This document shows, in pieces, positions 5,469-5,695 of a stretch of DNA of 5,695 nucleotides. The stretch spans positions 1 to 5,695 of the forward strand of contig CALDGT010000733.1 in the NCBI GenBank assembly GCA_937942935.1. Direction: 5' to 3'. The translations under genes and the position numbers were made by a program. Numbering within the stretch: position 1 is the stretch's first letter; each line of letters opens with the position of its first letter. Origin of the DNA: an uncultured Chloroflexota bacterium. Its GTDB lineage: Bacteria; Chloroflexota; Anaerolineae; Aggregatilineales; Phototrophicaceae. The notes under the pieces were generated by a model. The model was not told the origin of the DNA. It saw only the letters and a list, made by a program, of their open reading frames with translations, and ran no database searches.

Positions 5469-5695
5469 TTACCTCAAAATATAAGTTGCAAGCGTTTTTT
5501 GCAAACTACGAATATCAATAGTCCTCTTTAGTTCTTTTTCTATCATTTGTCCCCCAGTAATATAGAGTTTTAATTCAGAGTCTCTATCAAAATTCCCTGC
5601 TGTTTCGATAGAAAAATGAATGACTGATTTATATGGAACGGAATGGTATTCTATTTTATTACCAGTCATACTCTGTTTATCCACCAAAATTAGGA
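5469..5695 (-). CDS. Bacterial PH-domain protein, YvbH type (C-terminal part, cut by the window edge)
   Basis: The reading frame runs in from beyond 5695 with no start in view; the last 74 residues and the TAA stop (5469-5471) are present. It matches the bacterial PH domain of the YvbH-like family (PF08000 type): VDKQSMTGNKIEYHSVPYKSVIHFSIETAG, then D-S-E-L-K-L-Y-I-T-G-G, and an end resembling the family's final helix (IDIRSLQKTLATYIL). Complete family members are about 120-130 residues, so roughly 50 should lie outside the window. TTG 5687 could be misread as a start, but it falls inside the conserved strand and the frame is open before it (L-I-L-V-D-K-Q). The role of these proteins is not established. 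Hand count gives 72 G/C in 227 bases (about 32%), well below the neighbouring SET gene (sampled lines 42-57%), which may indicate separate acquisition. It converges with the SET gene. Confidence 0.85.
   Translation of the reverse strand, partial: LILVDKQSMTGNKIEYHSVPYKSVIHFSIETAGNFDRDSELKLYITGGQMIEKELKRTIDIRSLQKTLATYILR

Noticed and set aside
26..5695. A single multi-gene defence or biosynthetic system spanning the window
   Set aside because: The units are separated by terminators, differ in type and direction, and carry no nuclease, toxin, transposase, NTPase or other typical defence domain.

Overview
The window is bacterial: genes are tightly packed, most start codons have AAAGG or AGGAG ribosome-binding sites, and rho-independent terminators separate the units. 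Most of it looks mid-GC, while the gene at the right edge is AT-rich (about 32% G+C by hand count). No marker gene fixes the phylum. An exported DUF1800/DUF1501 pair, a short-type Orn/Lys/Arg decarboxylase and a stand-alone SET protein would suit a Chloroflexota-like bacterium, but this is a weak inference.

Layout. (1) 26-2805 (+): a two-gene operon encoding a DUF1800 protein and a DUF1501 protein, 14 bases apart, both with twin-arginine-type N-termini. The first gene carries an 18-base T run at its sixth to twelfth codons. Two hairpins follow (2819-2885). (2) 2806-3331: about 500 bases without a clear gene. It holds a good sigma70-like promoter with internal direct and inverted repeats (2925-2952), a leader hairpin, a strong Shine-Dalgarno sequence and a doubtful 46-residue cysteine-rich ORF (3016-3156) that may be a gene remnant. 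Two further small hairpins and a possible 14-codon leader ORF lie just before the next gene. (3) 3332-4840 (+): a PLP-dependent Orn/Lys/Arg decarboxylase family enzyme, best started at GTG 3332, followed by a terminator (4849-4879). (4) 4931-5404 (+): a small SET-domain protein with a post-SET zinc-binding cysteine cluster, followed by a strong terminator (5434-5462). (5) 5469 to the right edge (-): the C-terminal part of a YvbH-type bacterial PH-domain protein, convergent with the SET gene.

How the parts relate. The DUF1800/DUF1501 pair is a recurrent partnership of exported proteins with no settled function. The decarboxylase (polyamine or acid-stress metabolism), the SET protein (probable protein lysine methylation) and the PH-domain gene look like separate transcription units. 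I see no evidence that they form one system, and no CRISPR array, tRNA, rRNA, insertion sequence or phage gene. The points most worth checking are the homopolymer in the DUF1800 signal peptide, the unexplained expression signals at 2925-3160, the altered signal peptide of the DUF1501 protein, and the eukaryote-like SET/post-SET protein.
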